From: Fomitopsis serialis
Taxonomy: Eukaryota; Basidiomycota; Agaricomycetes; Polyporales; Fomitopsidaceae
DNA: 64,000 bases
NCBI RefSeq assembly: GCF_022376445.1
Contig: NW_025955116.1
Location: forward strand, 29,683 to 93,682
Direction of reading: 5' to 3'
Positions 46,615-58,540 of this stretch are shown here, piece by piece. The notes beneath the pieces were generated by a model. That model saw only the letters and a list, made by a program, of their open reading frames with translations. It was not told the origin of the DNA and did not search any database. A program made the translations under genes and the position numbers. Position 1 is the stretch's first letter, and each line of letters begins with the position of its first letter.

Positions 46615-46925
46615 TTATTCTGGTAATGTCCTATGGTCTACGGATATGTACAAGTTCACACATAAGTCGGTCGCAGTATCGAGCGCGTTATCCTTCGTAA
46701 GTCGTCTGTCTACTGCCCTGTCATACTTCGGGACCGGATGACAAGCACGGCGAATCTTGTCAACACTAACGATGCTTGCATTAGGCTTCCCGCCGCGCGT
46801 TGACCGAGAGACTAGGTAAACCGGGTCTTGACAGCGGCCATCGATCGCAAGCTCTGGATCGACGATGAAGGCGGTGTCGAAGTGGGCGCCCTTCATCGTA
46901 CGCTTGCCGATGTATTTGCAAGTCT
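46615..46925 (-). pseudogene. Fragment of a transposase-type C-terminal region
   Basis: The minus-strand frame reads YIGKRTMKGAHFDTAFIVDP, ARREA-side variants aside, then VSVDKIRRACHPVPKYDRAV and TATDLCVNLYISVDHRTL before a stop. The layout (a strand, then a VSxxxIRRxCHxxPK motif, then LD...NLYI) resembles the C-terminal region of Plavaka-like transposases (compare PLSSIRQSCQLIP at 26 kb). The rest of the gene is absent, with GC-rich low-complexity sequence upstream. Confidence 0.45.
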
Positions 46926-47039
46926 GTTGCGACGTGTGCGGGACCCTGATCTACGTGTAACGCATCCCCCGCGGGCGTCCTGACACCTGCCGTTCCTGCT
47001 CTTGCTTCGTATCCGCGGGTATGGGCTCTGCGCGGGTGA

Positions 47040-47430
47040 CTTGGAGTGCGCGAGAAGCCGATGCCGGGTGGACGAAAAGTGGGCGGGCGAGGAGTGGACG
47101 CGCGAAGGAACAAGTGAGCGGACGAGTGGGTGGACACATGAGCAAGTGGACGGACAAGGCGCTAGAAGCGCGAGCGAGCGGGTGTGTGAGTGAGCGGGCA
47201 AGCAAGTCAACAGGAGAGCAAGCGCGAGACGGATGAGTGCCGAGTGAGCGAACAAAGAGACAGGCGGGCGTCCGGATGAGTGGGAAAGGGGATAGGCGAG
47301 TCGGTAGATGGGCAGAGCGAGTGAACAGATGCCAGCGGGCGAGTGAATGGACGCCTGTGCAGAAGGTCGATGTGGATGACCAGGCGAACAGGTACGCCGG
47401 TGAGTGGCCGATCGGCCATGACGAGCTGAT
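47040..47430. repeat. gagcgggcga-type low-complexity tract
   Basis: Irregular gtgagcgggcaagcaag and gagtgggcggac repeats, like those at 41 and 45 kb. The Cys/Leu/Ser/Pro-rich frames on the minus strand are compositional. Bases 47,430-48,278 hold no gene that I can support. Confidence 0.5.
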
Positions 47431-48278
47431 ATGCCTGCGCATACAGGCAGTCAGTAACCAGATAGGCGCATGATACAGAGCGAGCAGAACCCGATAACGC
47501 GAGCAAAGCATCCGGGCAGTATAGTCCTAGTCGCCCGAAAGTCAAATGCGGTGTCTTCGTTTGATCGTCTCTTCAGCAGTCGCTCGCCGGATGTCGATAC
47601 GTGGTGACAACATGAACAGGACAGCAAGGACACGAGCTGCATCCTGGGCTAATCAGAACGCCGACACGTCGCGTCGTTGGTAGTCGGCACTACCGGGGAC
47701 GCAAGCGTTTTATACACGCACTGGCAGCAGTAGACACGTTCAACAAGTGCGTACCTCTCACTCTCGAGCCTTTGTGCTCGCCTTCTTGACCCCGCCCCAG
47801 CATCCCCCCTCCTCGTCCTTTGCCTTGCCCTCAGCTCCTTGTCCCGAGCTCGTCGTGTTTAGGCTGGTCTTGTCGCTCGGTTGGCACGCCCGTCCTGTTC
47901 GTCCGAGTTTGCGTGGCCAGATTGCGTGGCACAGAGGCATGCGCGGCTGAAGAGAGACCGCCAGACTTCCTGAAAGGGCTGTGAGCATCTTGACAGCGAG
48001 TGCGCAAAGAAATAGAGGTCGAGAGTACGACTTCAAACTCAAGGTGTCGACTTGGAACAAAAACGCGCGTCGTCGGGAAACACCGAGGCAGGCACTTGTC
48101 TCCCACTCTGCTCGGGCATCAAGTGCGTGACGTGTCCTCTCCTCCTACCACCTCTGCACTGCAATGCCTCTCAGCCCACGTCTCATTTCCTATCGCTTTA
48201 CCGTGTATCAATGCTATACCACCTCACCCAACAGTGCCAACAACATGCTGAATGGTCACAGTGAGATGCTATCGCACA

Positions 48279-48981
48279 ATGCCAGCAAGCCAGCAACGTG
48301 GTCGTCGACTCGTCATTCCTGACGAGCTCGGAAGATACCAACGCAACAGCAAGAACTTTGTGAGTAAACCTACTTGAGGCGGCTTCGCCATGTGGTTAAA
48401 GCATAACTAGCAGGAGGAGATTGGGTAGGGTGTATCCAAGCCCTCGTACAACAGCGAACGCGCTCAACAACACGTCGGTCAGTTTGCAGTTACGTTTTCA
48501 CTAATATTAGTCTTATCTGATGTGTAGACTATGGAACACCCTCGTGTATTGTACAGACAGTACAGCGGCGAGGAGTGTACTGTACGACCTCGGTCCTCGC
48601 TTGCACACGCCCAAAAGATGAGTCTGTTACATTGTGAGTGACTACATGCACTAACTTCGTGATGTCAGTTGTTTCGCGCAGTCAATAACTGATACATATT
48701 TGGATGGTAAGATTGTTCATCCGTAATCAGTGATTTATGCTGATATGTCATCGAGCAGCGGGGGTCCTGCGTCTTCACCCATCCACAATGAATGATCATG
48801 CCAGATATTGCTGGTGCGTTCTCGTGTCTGCGTTCATGTTGCTTACCTGCATAGTAGGTCTCAACATCAGCAAGTGTTGGGGTTGAGGCCAGCCGAGAGG
48901 GGTCTCACTGCTCTGGACGTTGCGCGTGCCGACGACACCATTAGTATTATGTTTACCCGTAGTGTATTGCATACAGTGTGA
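48279..48981 (+). CDS. Small intron-rich unnamed gene
   Basis: ATG 48279 opens an exon reading MPASQQRGRRLVIPDELGRY then QRNSKNF, ending at a GTGAGT donor near 48,360. After an intron ending GTGTAG comes EHPRVLYRQYSGEECTVRPR with SSLAHAQKMSLLH and another donor (about 48,530-48,636). Later exons give VLRLHPSTMNDHARYCW (to about 48,811) and AERGLTALDVARADDTISIM with a stop at 48,979-48,981. One small exon near 48,690 is uncertain. LTALDVAR has the flavour of an ankyrin helix, but one turn is not enough to call it. Five or six exons in 0.7 kb is typical of these fungi. Confidence 0.5.
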
Positions 48982-48999
48982 TATGTACTAGAATCTTGA

Positions 49000-50940
49000 A
49001 TAATAACATCTCATTTACGAAATCTCGTTGTGCCCATTGTGAACTGTAGTAGTTGCATCAAAATCTGCAGTGTATCTACGACTGTCTATTGCCCAAGTAT
49101 GGTGTGCTATGGCCCGATTATGATGGACTATGGAGTCCAGGCATGGTGCTACAGGATGCTATGGGGTGCTATATGGCCAGATGCCAGAGCTATCGTGTAC
49201 AATATAAAGGGGGGTATGCATTAGGGGCTATGGACACTATGTAGGCTACATGGTATCATGTGGCAATTCTCTTTTTTCCTGATGTATACTGGGTAATCTG
49301 AGCATCTTTTGCCATCTTATGGCCCTTGCATACAATGTAATGGTAACCATTGCAGCTCAAGGCAATCATACACTTGTCTTTGATGTGTCTGTATATTTCA
49401 TAGATTTTCTGCATTTTTCTGAGCCCTACATGCCCCTGTTTGTGTATGATTCCTCTTTGGGAAGGTCACATACTCCATATGGTAATTATGCATCCACTGC
49501 TGGCTTTGTCTTGCTCACAGACACAATCTAGGGATACATACCTGAATGTGTACTTACACTATCATCTTATGGCAATGTCCACTAAATGAATAGTTCCTAG
49601 AGTGGTGTGGCAGGCTATATGAACTGGGGCCACAGCAACCAACCATCTTACCAGGTTATTGAGGATGGTATCTTATCTGATGTCAAACCCATGCCATATA
49701 CAGCTTTATTCACATTGCCTGGATCATTTTGAATATTGTCTCAATTTTCCGCTTTTTTCTGAGTCTAAACAAACTCTCTTAAGCACAGTAACAGTCCGCA
49801 CCTACATCGCTTACTAAGCGCCCACCAAGCGCCCAGATGCCGTTCGGAGGTGCAACCGTGCGGAAATTTGGCACGGTTGCACCTCCGAACGGCACGAGAG
49901 GGATGCCGAGCTGCTCTGATTGGTGCAACAAGCCCTTTTCTGCCCTAATCAGGCAGGCTGCCGAGGTTTTGAGCTGAGTTTGAATCTCAGCCACAGGCTC
50001 CTTAGTGGCACTGTACCTGCTGTACTGTGGCCTCACTAAAATGCGGAAAATTCCCAAAATAATCTCTGTGATAGGTATGATGTCATAGAGTCTATAGCTG
50101 CTGTGACTTGCCCATTACCTTCACTGGTCACGGCACAATTCACAAAACAAAAAAACATGCAAATGCCTCTGTGCACATGAGTGCATCCCTTTTCACCTCA
50201 AAAGTCTCTCTTTTGAAGCCTATATGCTGCCCACAGATTCTCTGACATCTCAAACCTGCTAAATAGGGTAGCTGACCTTCCTAAAATGGTAATTTTGCTT
50301 AACCTGCTCAGTCTGGGCTCACAAAATGCAGAAAATCAGGGAATATTATGTGTAATCAGACTCATCTGTATTGCCTTGTTTATGAAGGCAATTCATCTTG
50401 TATGGAGGCCCCCACAATATATCACTAGTATGACTTGCCCAGTTGTTTGAAATTCAGGAAACAGAGAAACACATGCATGAATGTGGCATTTGACTGGGAT
50501 ACACTGACTGAAATCTAATCAACTCTTATAGAGGTTATAGAGATGATAAACTCATTTGATAGCCCATCATTTCAAGGGTTAATCATACATTGGAGGAATG
50601 AAGAACAAAGGACAACATTTAGAGAATCACAAGTGACTGTGCAGATATGAATGGCTTGTTGTCTCTGAAACACATTGCCTATGACCTGTATGGATATGTG
50701 CATAGTTTACAATGCATGGATGTGTCTGGAAGTTGCACAGCACAGCTATTGGTGGGGAAAAATGGTAATAACATGCATGTTTTGATGTCTCAGCACTGAA
50801 TGAGCATATAGGGCAATCCTCTCCACTTGTAAATATGCTCAGGGATGCTCCACATATATCCTGGAATATGTTCTGATTAATCCGCATTTTCTTGACCCCA
50901 AAACAAGTGAATTGTGCTCCAGTACCAGCATGCACTTACA
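49000..50940 (+). repeat. CpG-poor repeat block, left of the RecQ/DUF6589 unit
   Basis: The segment 49,975-50,380 aligns in the same orientation with 59,225-59,640. Shared order: tttgaatctcagccacaggc; aaaatgcggaaaattcccaa; a tcacaaaac/cacaaagc word; then tcagtctgggctcacaaaat and agggaatatt. No gene. Few CpGs outside the hairpin insert at 49.8 kb. Confidence 0.75.
49809..49925 (+). mobile_element. Short hairpin insert related to the RecQ/DUF6589 unit ends
   Basis: Perfect 23-bp arms at 49839-49861 and 49871-49893 enclose ggaaatttg. The left side reads tacatcgcttactaagcgcc, the same as the left outer flank of the RecQ/DUF6589 unit at 50,940. The right side (agggat..gagc..ctc..attgg) resembles the right outer flank at 58,550-58,574. 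This is a CpG-rich islet in CpG-poor DNA, probably a non-autonomous relative. Confidence 0.55.
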
Positions 50941-50979
50941 TCGCTTACTAAGCGCTCAATTAAGCGCCCGTTGCCGAAG

Positions 50980-51196
50980 CGGAGTCGTCGACAGGCCGGA
51001 ATTCCGGCCTGTTAGACTCGCAAGCCAGTCGTTGAGTCCCGCCACCACCTTTTCCGGCACTCCTCTTTTGGAAACAATAAAAGCCAGGAAAGGAATCGGA
51101 GTGCGAAAAGGAGGTGGGGGCCTCTAACGACTGGTGCAATTGGACGCCGTTTACCCCAGTACCCCCGTAGCGCCCGGGACTTAGAGATATCGCGGA
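50980..51196 (+). repeat. Left terminal inverted repeat of the RecQ/DUF6589 unit
   Basis: The outer 20 bases cggagtcgtcgacaggccgg are the exact complement of 58521-58540. A 22-bp palindrome (50991-51012) overlaps the end. Next is an imperfect stem of about 40 bp (arms about 51,022-51,065 and 51,090-51,135). The inner block from caattggacg (51137) through acccccgtag and gggacttagagatatcgcgg (51,175-51,194) matches the right end in inverse orientation at about three bases in four. Confidence 0.85.
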
Positions 51197-51338
51197 TTGT
51201 GCTCTGCCGCCCTCAGCAGCAAGTACTGCGCTCGCGAGTTGTCGCATTCGCCATCCCATGCACATATGACATTGTAATTGCCAGAATACATTCTCGTATC
51301 AATGGACATCAGTCCATGGCAGCATACAAGCCCAGTCG

Positions 51339-54300
51339 TCATTCACCGCCTCCTCCGAGCCCTCTGCCTCGCCCTGCCGTTCCTGCGCCGCGCGCGTGTG
51401 CCCGTCCGCGACCGCGACCGCGACCTCGACCCCTGGTAGCTTGGAATGCAAGATAGTTATCAGAGGTAAGTTGGGTGCTGAAGATTTCCGCGTGCGATGC
51501 AGTCGCGCCGCCATGCTGGGACGTCGAGCTCGGCCCAGCCTGAAGACTGTATGGGTCAGGTTGCGGCGATGGCCATTGACGGTATGGTGTTATCGGCAGT
51601 GGGTGGGGATGGTACTGCACCTGGTGAGTGGCCAGGTCGTGTGGATTCGGTATGCTGGCATGGAAGGGAAATGACGGCAGCAATGGCCCGGGCGCATGAG
51701 ATAGGGACGGGAACGGTGATGGTGGTAGAGATGGGTATGGCGAGAACGGTACAGGCGGGAACGGTGAGGGCGGTAGAGACGGGTGTGGCGACGGGGGTAC
51801 AGATGGGTACCGTGAAGGCGGTAGAGATGGAAAAGGCGATGGTGGTAAGAATGAAAACGGTGACGGGGTTACAGATGGGTAGGGCACTCCCTGAGATGGA
51901 CCCGCGCTGCTCGACTGGGTAGTTGGCGTGTGCGTGTGTACGGAGACGACATTCTGTGAGGTCCCTATAAGGCTACCCAAAGATTCCGATGTCTATTCAA
52001 TGTGTGTCAATGCGAGCAGCGAGTGTAATGTCCAGCTACTAGTAGCAGTCAGGCCTCGACGTACCTCAGACGGCTTGTTGGAATCAGTGTGCCGTGCGCG
52101 TTTGTGTGAGTGAAGAGGCTCATGTCCGTCCTCGGTAACATTGGTGTCATCGGTGTTGCCACGTTTACCCGCATGGCCCTTGCGAGCGGATGCTTTCTTC
52201 GTGCCATCATTCCTACTCGCGGCCTTCTTGGCCTTTGGAATCGAACGGATAGGCAGCGACAGCAGGAGATCTGTCAATTCGGCCTCATACCTGTCACGCC
52301 ATAGCCACGTCTTGAGCATTGCTGCAGCCACGGCACGCGTGATGGGTCCGACAGAGGCCAGGCGTTCGACCCGTGTGTCGCTGAGGATCGCAGTGGCACC
52401 AAACAGTGCATGTGTGTGATCTTCCTCAAGCTTCCTCTCGCGCCAGTCTTCGAGGGCGGTCTGCGTGGCAGGGTCGGGGAGACCTACTTTCTGTTTTGCA
52501 TTCTTCTGGGCAAGTTGGCCCAAGAGAGGCGGGCGTGCTCGATTCAATAGTGATGGGTGGCATACATCGCAACATGGGACTTCGGAAGATGGGTTGCGCT
52601 CTGATGAACAGTGGGTCAGCTCGATTTCATGTCTGGTGAGTATGATTTCGGCACTTTACCAGATGCTGGGCACTCATAGATGGACCTCCAGACTTTCCGA
52701 CGACACTGAGTGCTTTGTACAAAAGCGAGAAGACCTTCATCGTCAGTGTCGTGGTCAAGCTTCGGGTGGTCCGCCGGGTCGAGGGTATTGTCCCCAGCAA
52801 CACCCGCACTACCTCCGCGATTGACGCCATGTCGCTTGGCGTAGTCTTTTGGTGTCTTCTCGCGACTGTCCTTCGGAGGTCCGCGAGCTTTGCGTCTGTG
52901 GCGTTTGGTGGATGGTTTTGTGGTCGAGTTGGATTCGTGGGTCGGCGATGTCGATGCTAAGTTGATTGAATAAGCCGACCGCTCCACAAGGAGGATCGCA
53001 ATCCCGGTCCTATTACGCGCGCGTGCGGCACGTCCAGCTCGCTGGATGAAATTTGACAAGGTGGCAGGCAGCTTCCATTGCACGACGACATCTACGTCAG
53101 GAACATTGCATCCCTGGGATGACCATGACGTGAGTAAACTACCGTGTCATGGCACTGCAATGGAATCTCGCTTACCATCCCAGCAGCGTCCGTACACACC
53201 AGAATACGGATCGGACCGATCTTCAGGTTATCTGCAGTGACGTCCGCACTGCTGTATTCATGATTGTTGCGGAAGGCCGCCATGGCATGCGTGCGGTATC
53301 CAGCGGACATCGTAGCATTGAAAGGGCGGATGACACCCAATTCGTACAAGGCAGGGTTGCGCTGTCGAAGGAGAGTCCCGAGGTGATCGATGATGTCGTT
53401 ACCAGTATCAATGTTGTCGACGTAGAGATATGTCTTTGGGATGTCATTTGCTGTCTCGATCTTCTCTGGTAGCACGAAGTCTAAATCAGCAAGCGTGTTT
53501 TGAGGGTGCTCACATGCGCGAACAACGATCGAGACATTGGGGCGATCATTTCCGGCATTGACAAACTGGCTGCCAGTCTTGGGGAAGTGGAGCTTGTTAT
53601 GAAGATCACGGCGGACACGCGCGGTCAGCGTTGCCGTTACAGCAATGATAGGTGTACCCGGTGCAAGGAACACTCGTACAGTTCCGAGGCTCGCATATTT
53701 CTTACGGAAGTCTGCTCCCCAGTGGGACAGACAGTGTGCTTCGTCAACAACAATGCTGATGACTCGGCGCATGAATCGGGTGTTCCGTAGAATGCGGTCC
53801 TTGAACGTGCTTGACTGGAGCATTTCGGGCGAGATCAAGATGATGCGATATTGACCCTGCAGAATTTCCTATACATAGAGTCAACATGACCCCGAGGGCG
53901 CAGATCGTAAATGGTGTTTACCTGCATAATCTGTCGATTCTGTGAAAGTGTGTTCTGACCGTTGACAGCAATGGCAGTCAGGCCAAACTCGGTCTTGAAT
54001 GTCTCGACCTAGTGAGCAGAAATAAGTGTACATGTTCACATTCAAGTTGGGCATGAGGACCAACTCGAGTCTCGACATACCATTTCTTCCTCCAAAGCCA
54101 GTAGCGGACAGACCATAATGGTCGTCTTCCCTTCGTTGGTCGGCCAGAGATGAGGGCCTGCAGCAATGGCTGTTTTCCCGGAGCCGGTTGGGGCTTGAAT
54201 AATGGCATCAACGCCTTCGAGCTGCGCCTTTACGCCTTCGAGTTGGAAAAATAGCGGCTCACTGCTCCAGCGAAACCGTGTCTGCATGAGCCGGGCGAGC

Positions 54301-54405
54301 TCCTTCACCTCCTCTGCGGTGAGCTTTTGTTGTTGGTGCTGTTGTAGAGTTTTCCTACTAGGGCGGCGTAATTTATAGGCATACTTCGCAGGTCCGCGAG
54401 CCATG
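51339..54405 (-). CDS. RecQ-type DEAH helicase
   Basis: Multi-exon gene from ATG 54405. The N-terminus is basic, followed by Walker A APTGSGKT (about 54,190), VDEAHCLSHWGADFR with the DEAH box and the motif after it (about 53,720), AVTATLTARVRR (motif III), and a second RecA lobe with RILVCTDAAGM. After a short intron (about 53,120-53,180) come CNVPDVDVVVQWKLP and FIQRAGRAARARN (motif VI). Motif order and DEAH-CLSHWG mark the RecQ family (3'-5' DNA helicase). No RQC or HRDC domain is evident. Instead there is a basic linker, a helical C-terminal region, then, across a last intron, a tail of PPSPFPSLPPS repeats and an RGRGRGRGR end, which suggests nucleic-acid binding. It is divergent from the DUF6589 gene with 169 bp between start codons, inside the same inverted repeats. 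No break was seen. Confidence 0.85.
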
Positions 54406-54574
54406 GAGTTCTCAGTGCAGTGAGTGTAGTGAAAAGCGAGAGTGATCGACAGGCAAGCCGCGATCAACTGCGCGCCTGTCAGCCCTTCGAGTGTTGTCGG
54501 TCATGAACTCAACTCCAATCGCTGCTCACCCTCTCTCACTTCGACACTAGGTCGTCCGCCGAGTGGTCTGCACA
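54406..54574. promoter_or_regulatory. Bidirectional promoter between the RecQ and DUF6589 genes
   Basis: A 169-bp gap between divergent start codons must hold both promoters. No clear TATA box was seen. Shared control of the two genes is inferred from spacing only. Confidence 0.5.
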
Positions 54575-57500
54575 ATGTCACAGGATCAAGTACATCCATT
54601 CAGTCCACTGCCCCGGTCTTCACCACTCACGGAACTATCATCGGATGTCGACGAGCCCCGGGCCCCTTTGCCCTCTCTATTCTCTGCACTCTATCAAATC
54701 CCTGCATCAAGCGACCATGTCATCTCGGACACGTCCATGCTCCCCAAGTCCCCTGCACGAACTGTTGCAGATTGTCGTCGCAAGGACAAAGCTGATCGTG
54801 ATCGGGCTCGTCGCCTCGAGGAAGAAGCTGCAGAACAGGAGCGTTCAGCAATCTGTCAAGCCGCATGCGAACAGGCCCTTGCAATACTCGAGGAGGCGAA
54901 CGTACCTTTTATTGAACTCCTTCGCCTCATGTCTGACCCCAGTGGTTATCGCGGAAAGGAAAGGTACTGGGGTCTATTCCGGGACCGAGTCGGTGTTGTC
55001 GAGGTGCTGGATATGTGGGTCTCTTCGCAAAATAGCGCAACAGGAAGAGAGACCGTTCGCGAGTGGGCCTCTGCATACATCGCTCGACTGGTAGCTCGCG
55101 AAGGTCATGCAGTGTGCAAGGACGGCTTCCTGCGTACCGAAAAAAAGGAGATCAACGAACACTTTGCATTGGACTTCAGCCTCGAGGCATTAGCCGGAGA
55201 TCTCGAGTTTATTTGTCCATTGATGATGGATCTGTTGTCCGCCTTCAGTACATCCACAAGGCAGAAACAAAAGAGCACCGCGACGAGTCTGCAACGGCAC
55301 CAAAATGTGAGTACATACTGAAGCTCAGCACGCCGGATGTGTACTCACAATCGGCTTTAGTATCTCACCACGAGCGCACTCATCTGTCTCAGTGCACGCA
55401 GTCAGAAGAATAACTACGCGCGCAATGTCTTTGGGCTGTACGCGTACACTTTGGGGGCGAAACGCCAGATGATCGAGCTGCTGTCACATCTTGGGTTGTG
55501 CAGTAGCTACAATACCCTCACCGGAAACCTCGGTGATGACACCCTGGACCCGGAGGATCCCACGGAACTTGCACAGTCAGAGACTACACCTGCTAGCGAC
55601 ACAGAAAGCTCAGAATCCGAGCTATCGGACAGTGACAATGACGACTCACCTAACCGCCCGCGCCCTTCAAATCCAGAACCCGATTCCCCTGCACCATCGA
55701 CTCTTCCGAGGCAACCTCATACAACTGTTCCACCAGGCGGTCTCATCAATCCACCCGACGGACCCGTCGATCCACTAGATCCACCACCCCTTCACAATCC
55801 ACCATCGCATAGACCCTCTCCGATTCACGCGCAAGAGCCGTCACCTGCAAACTCGGACGATCTTCTCTGGGCCCAGGTCGATGAGCTTCGAGGTACTGAG
55901 CAAGGAGATAGAGGTGCCGAAATCCTGGCCGCCCTTGATGACCTTCGTGCTGAGAGTCGAGGTAGTGGCCAGCAAGAAGATGGCGGGAAGGACAACTCCA
56001 AGAATACGGTGAAGAAGAAGCGAGTCGAGGGCATTCTCAAGCGCCTCTCGGATGCGTGTCGACGCGCTGCACGTGCTAACGCATCGACACGTCTCGTCGC
56101 GTTTGTATACGACAATATCAACATGGTCTTCCGCGTCGCTGAGCAGACGATTGGTCGAAAGGACACACAGGAGAACGGCACATGCGCCACGGCATTTGAG
56201 CTATACGGTGCGACTGAAGATGCCATGCAGTGTGCGGACCTCATGGCAGGGATTGTCAATGCGCCGCCACTCGGTCGTAATGATGTGCTCTTCACGCCTC
56301 AGGAGAGCCTCGACTTCAAAAGGATTCTCCAACACACTGTTCTCCAAATCATCGTGACACACGGCGGTGACAATTTTTCACGCTTCACGAAGGATGTCGA
56401 GGGCTTTGGCCCACTGCTTGAGACGCGCATCCCTCTTCATCAGACCCGAATCTTTCCACTGCCATCCATGAAGATCGACGAATCGACCATCGTTGGCAAT
56501 GCAGACCTGACGAAGACTATCCTTGCAGAACTGGGGCAGGACATGGGGGCAGACGGTTTTGGTGATGTTGTCCGGGTCATTGCTGGCGACCAGCTATCCA
56601 TTGCACGTCTTCGTTCACTCGCGAAGAATCGTGCTGGCCATGACAACTTCACGAACTCTTACCTCTGGGCTGTCACAATGCCTGGACTGTTCCACTATAA
56701 GATGGCAGGCTCACATGGTGTTATGGAGCTACACTACGGCAAGACCACGAGTCATCGTAACCCCGGTTCACTGGCCTTCCACAACACTGTACTCGACCGC
56801 AAGCCGATCACCCTCACAAGCCTCCCACCCTTCCGCGTCTGTCAAGATCTCATCTACGTCTCGTTGTATGCACGGGTCCTCGTATGCCTAGAGGCAGTCA
56901 GTGCATGCGAGTCTCTCGATGACTACGCGACGCATGTGTCATGGACGCGGCTCCAGGAACACACAGCCGAGATCGTCGACCACTACACAGACGGCCGTAC
57001 AGTGGGCCGCCTACGCACGGCTCGTGCGGCCGAAGCACGTCGCATGGCCACCGAGGCTGTTGAGGGTGGGTCCAGCAACGAGCCATCCTCGTCAGGTGAA
57101 GGTGTCCGTCGTAGTACTGTGACAGAGGCGGCGACAGCAAGCGGTCAGCCAAATAACCACGAGGCTGAACAGCACATACCGAGGGAAGGTGATATGGTGT
57201 ACGAGAATGCATTGCTCTTCATGCGTGATTCTCTAGTTCTGCGTGCCTTGACAAATGCAATCAAAATGGGTGTATCGGGACGCATAGTGTTAATACTCAA
57301 GGCGTTGGCGTTGATCTATCGCGGATCTGGACGAACAAAGTATGCTCAGGAGGTATTATTCTTGATACACAACTTAACTCACGTCTGGCCGGAGGGACTA
57401 CGGTGCGTCTATCGACCTCATCAATCACAGTCACTCACCTGATCAGATATGCTGCCCAGGAAAATTGTCTTGAACAACTGGCTCGTGAACCCGACGGGCA

Positions 57501-58286
57501 AACCAGATTCGTGGGTCGAAGTCGACCTCTTGCAGGAGCATATGAATTTCTGGATTAAGGTGAGTTTTACAAAGCTAGGCATGAGAGCACGAAGAGCTGA
57601 CTGTTGTGACACGACTCACCGTCTAACAGACGATTTATAGGGCGCACGGGAGCAACGCATCTTGGGAATGGCTTGCGATGATCTCACCGTGTATCGACAT
57701 CCTTCGCCGCCTATCTACACAAATGAATGCGTCCCTCGGTGCAAAGCTAGGGTCAAAGCACACAAGTCCGAGCATCAAGAAGGATATCGACATACTCATG
57801 AATTCCTTGCGGCACCATCGTGTTTACGAGGTCATTCCCGGCCGCACAATTGACGATGATCGACCTGTCGTCCCCGACGCATTGACACTTGGGCTAGAGA
57901 ATCTTGAAGGGCCACTCGAAGACTTCAATCAGACCTTTTCCAAGCTCCAAGCCCGCTGTCGGACCACGCCTCTTGTGGGCGGCAAGTATCCGGGTCAGAC
58001 AGTCGCGTCGAGTCTGGCCTCGGAGACTGTTTCACGGACTGCTGGGCCGAGCGATGTAGGTCGAGCAGTGCCGAGCAGCTCGGAGCTTCGTGGTGGTGCG
58101 CTGGATGGCATGCAACGCGGCGACGAGAACAGAGATAGTGACATCGAAGAAGACGACAACGACGAGGATAGCGATGAAGAGGAAGAAGAAGACGCACAGC
58201 CCCAGGACATCATGTTCTCGCTTGACACCGCGGGCGATGTAGCACTCGATCCTGACCGTGTTGGCGACTTCGAGTTTGGTTCCTGA
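54575..58286 (+). CDS. DUF6589-type protein
   Basis: Start ATG 54575. Exon 1 (to about 55,302) has a Ser/Pro-rich head, a charged coil (KDKADRDRARRLEEEAAEQE) and a helical region. After a 60-bp intron comes TSALICLSARSQKNNYARNV with LGAKRQMIELLSHLGLCSSY, then a disordered Pro/Asp/Ser segment (55.55-55.99 kb). The large exon holds family hallmarks: FVYDNINMVFRVAEQTIGRK, DTQENGTCATAFELY, IVTHGGDNFSRF, PLPSMKIDESTIVGNADLTK, VRVIAGDQLSIARLRSLAKN, WAVTMPGLFHYKMAGSHGVM and NPGSLAFHNTVLDRKPITLT. Later exons give LNNWLVNPTGKPDSWVEVDL, LQEHMNFWIK and YRAHGSNASWEWLAM, then an acidic tail to 58,286. The join near 57,432-57,450 is off by one base as I read it and may be a frameshift. The biochemical role of DUF6589 is unknown; pairing with RecQ inside inverted repeats suggests a role in mobility. 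Confidence 0.85.
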
Positions 58287-58382
58287 TACTATTATGCAAA
58301 ATAAAACCACTTTCCTCCGTACGGACAGCGACTTGGGCCGCTGGACGAGCTCTCGGTGCTCTGTGCTCAGTAGACGATGTGC

Positions 58383-58540
58383 GCGATTTCTCTAAGTCCC
58401 GTTTCCCACGGGGGTACTCAGGTAAAGCGCGCCCAATTGGACCAGCCGTTCTGGCGAACGTGAGGAGTGCCACGACTGAGTTTGAAATTTCTTACGCCAG
58501 AACGGCTGGGAACGAGCCTACCGGCCTGTCGACGACTCCG
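58383..58540 (-). repeat. Right terminal inverted repeat of the RecQ/DUF6589 unit
   Basis: Inner block (58,383-58,440: gcgatttctctaagtcccg then gggggtactcagg and cccaattgg) matches the left block in inverse orientation. A perfect 15-bp hairpin, ccagccgttctggcg at 58442-58456 with its complement at 58495-58509, takes the place of the left end's longer stem. The outer 20 bases (58521-58540) are the exact complement of 50980-50999. Confidence 0.85.

Noticed and set aside
41052..47511. Pro/Ser/Leu/Cys-rich frames up to 325 codons in the GC-rich tracts
   Set aside because: They follow gcgggcgag low-complexity repeats, and similar frames arise at every such tract in unrelated contexts.
51339..54405. 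RecQ gene as a telomere-linked host helicase
   Set aside because: No telomeric repeat was seen in the window, and the gene shares inverted terminal repeats with the DUF6589 gene.
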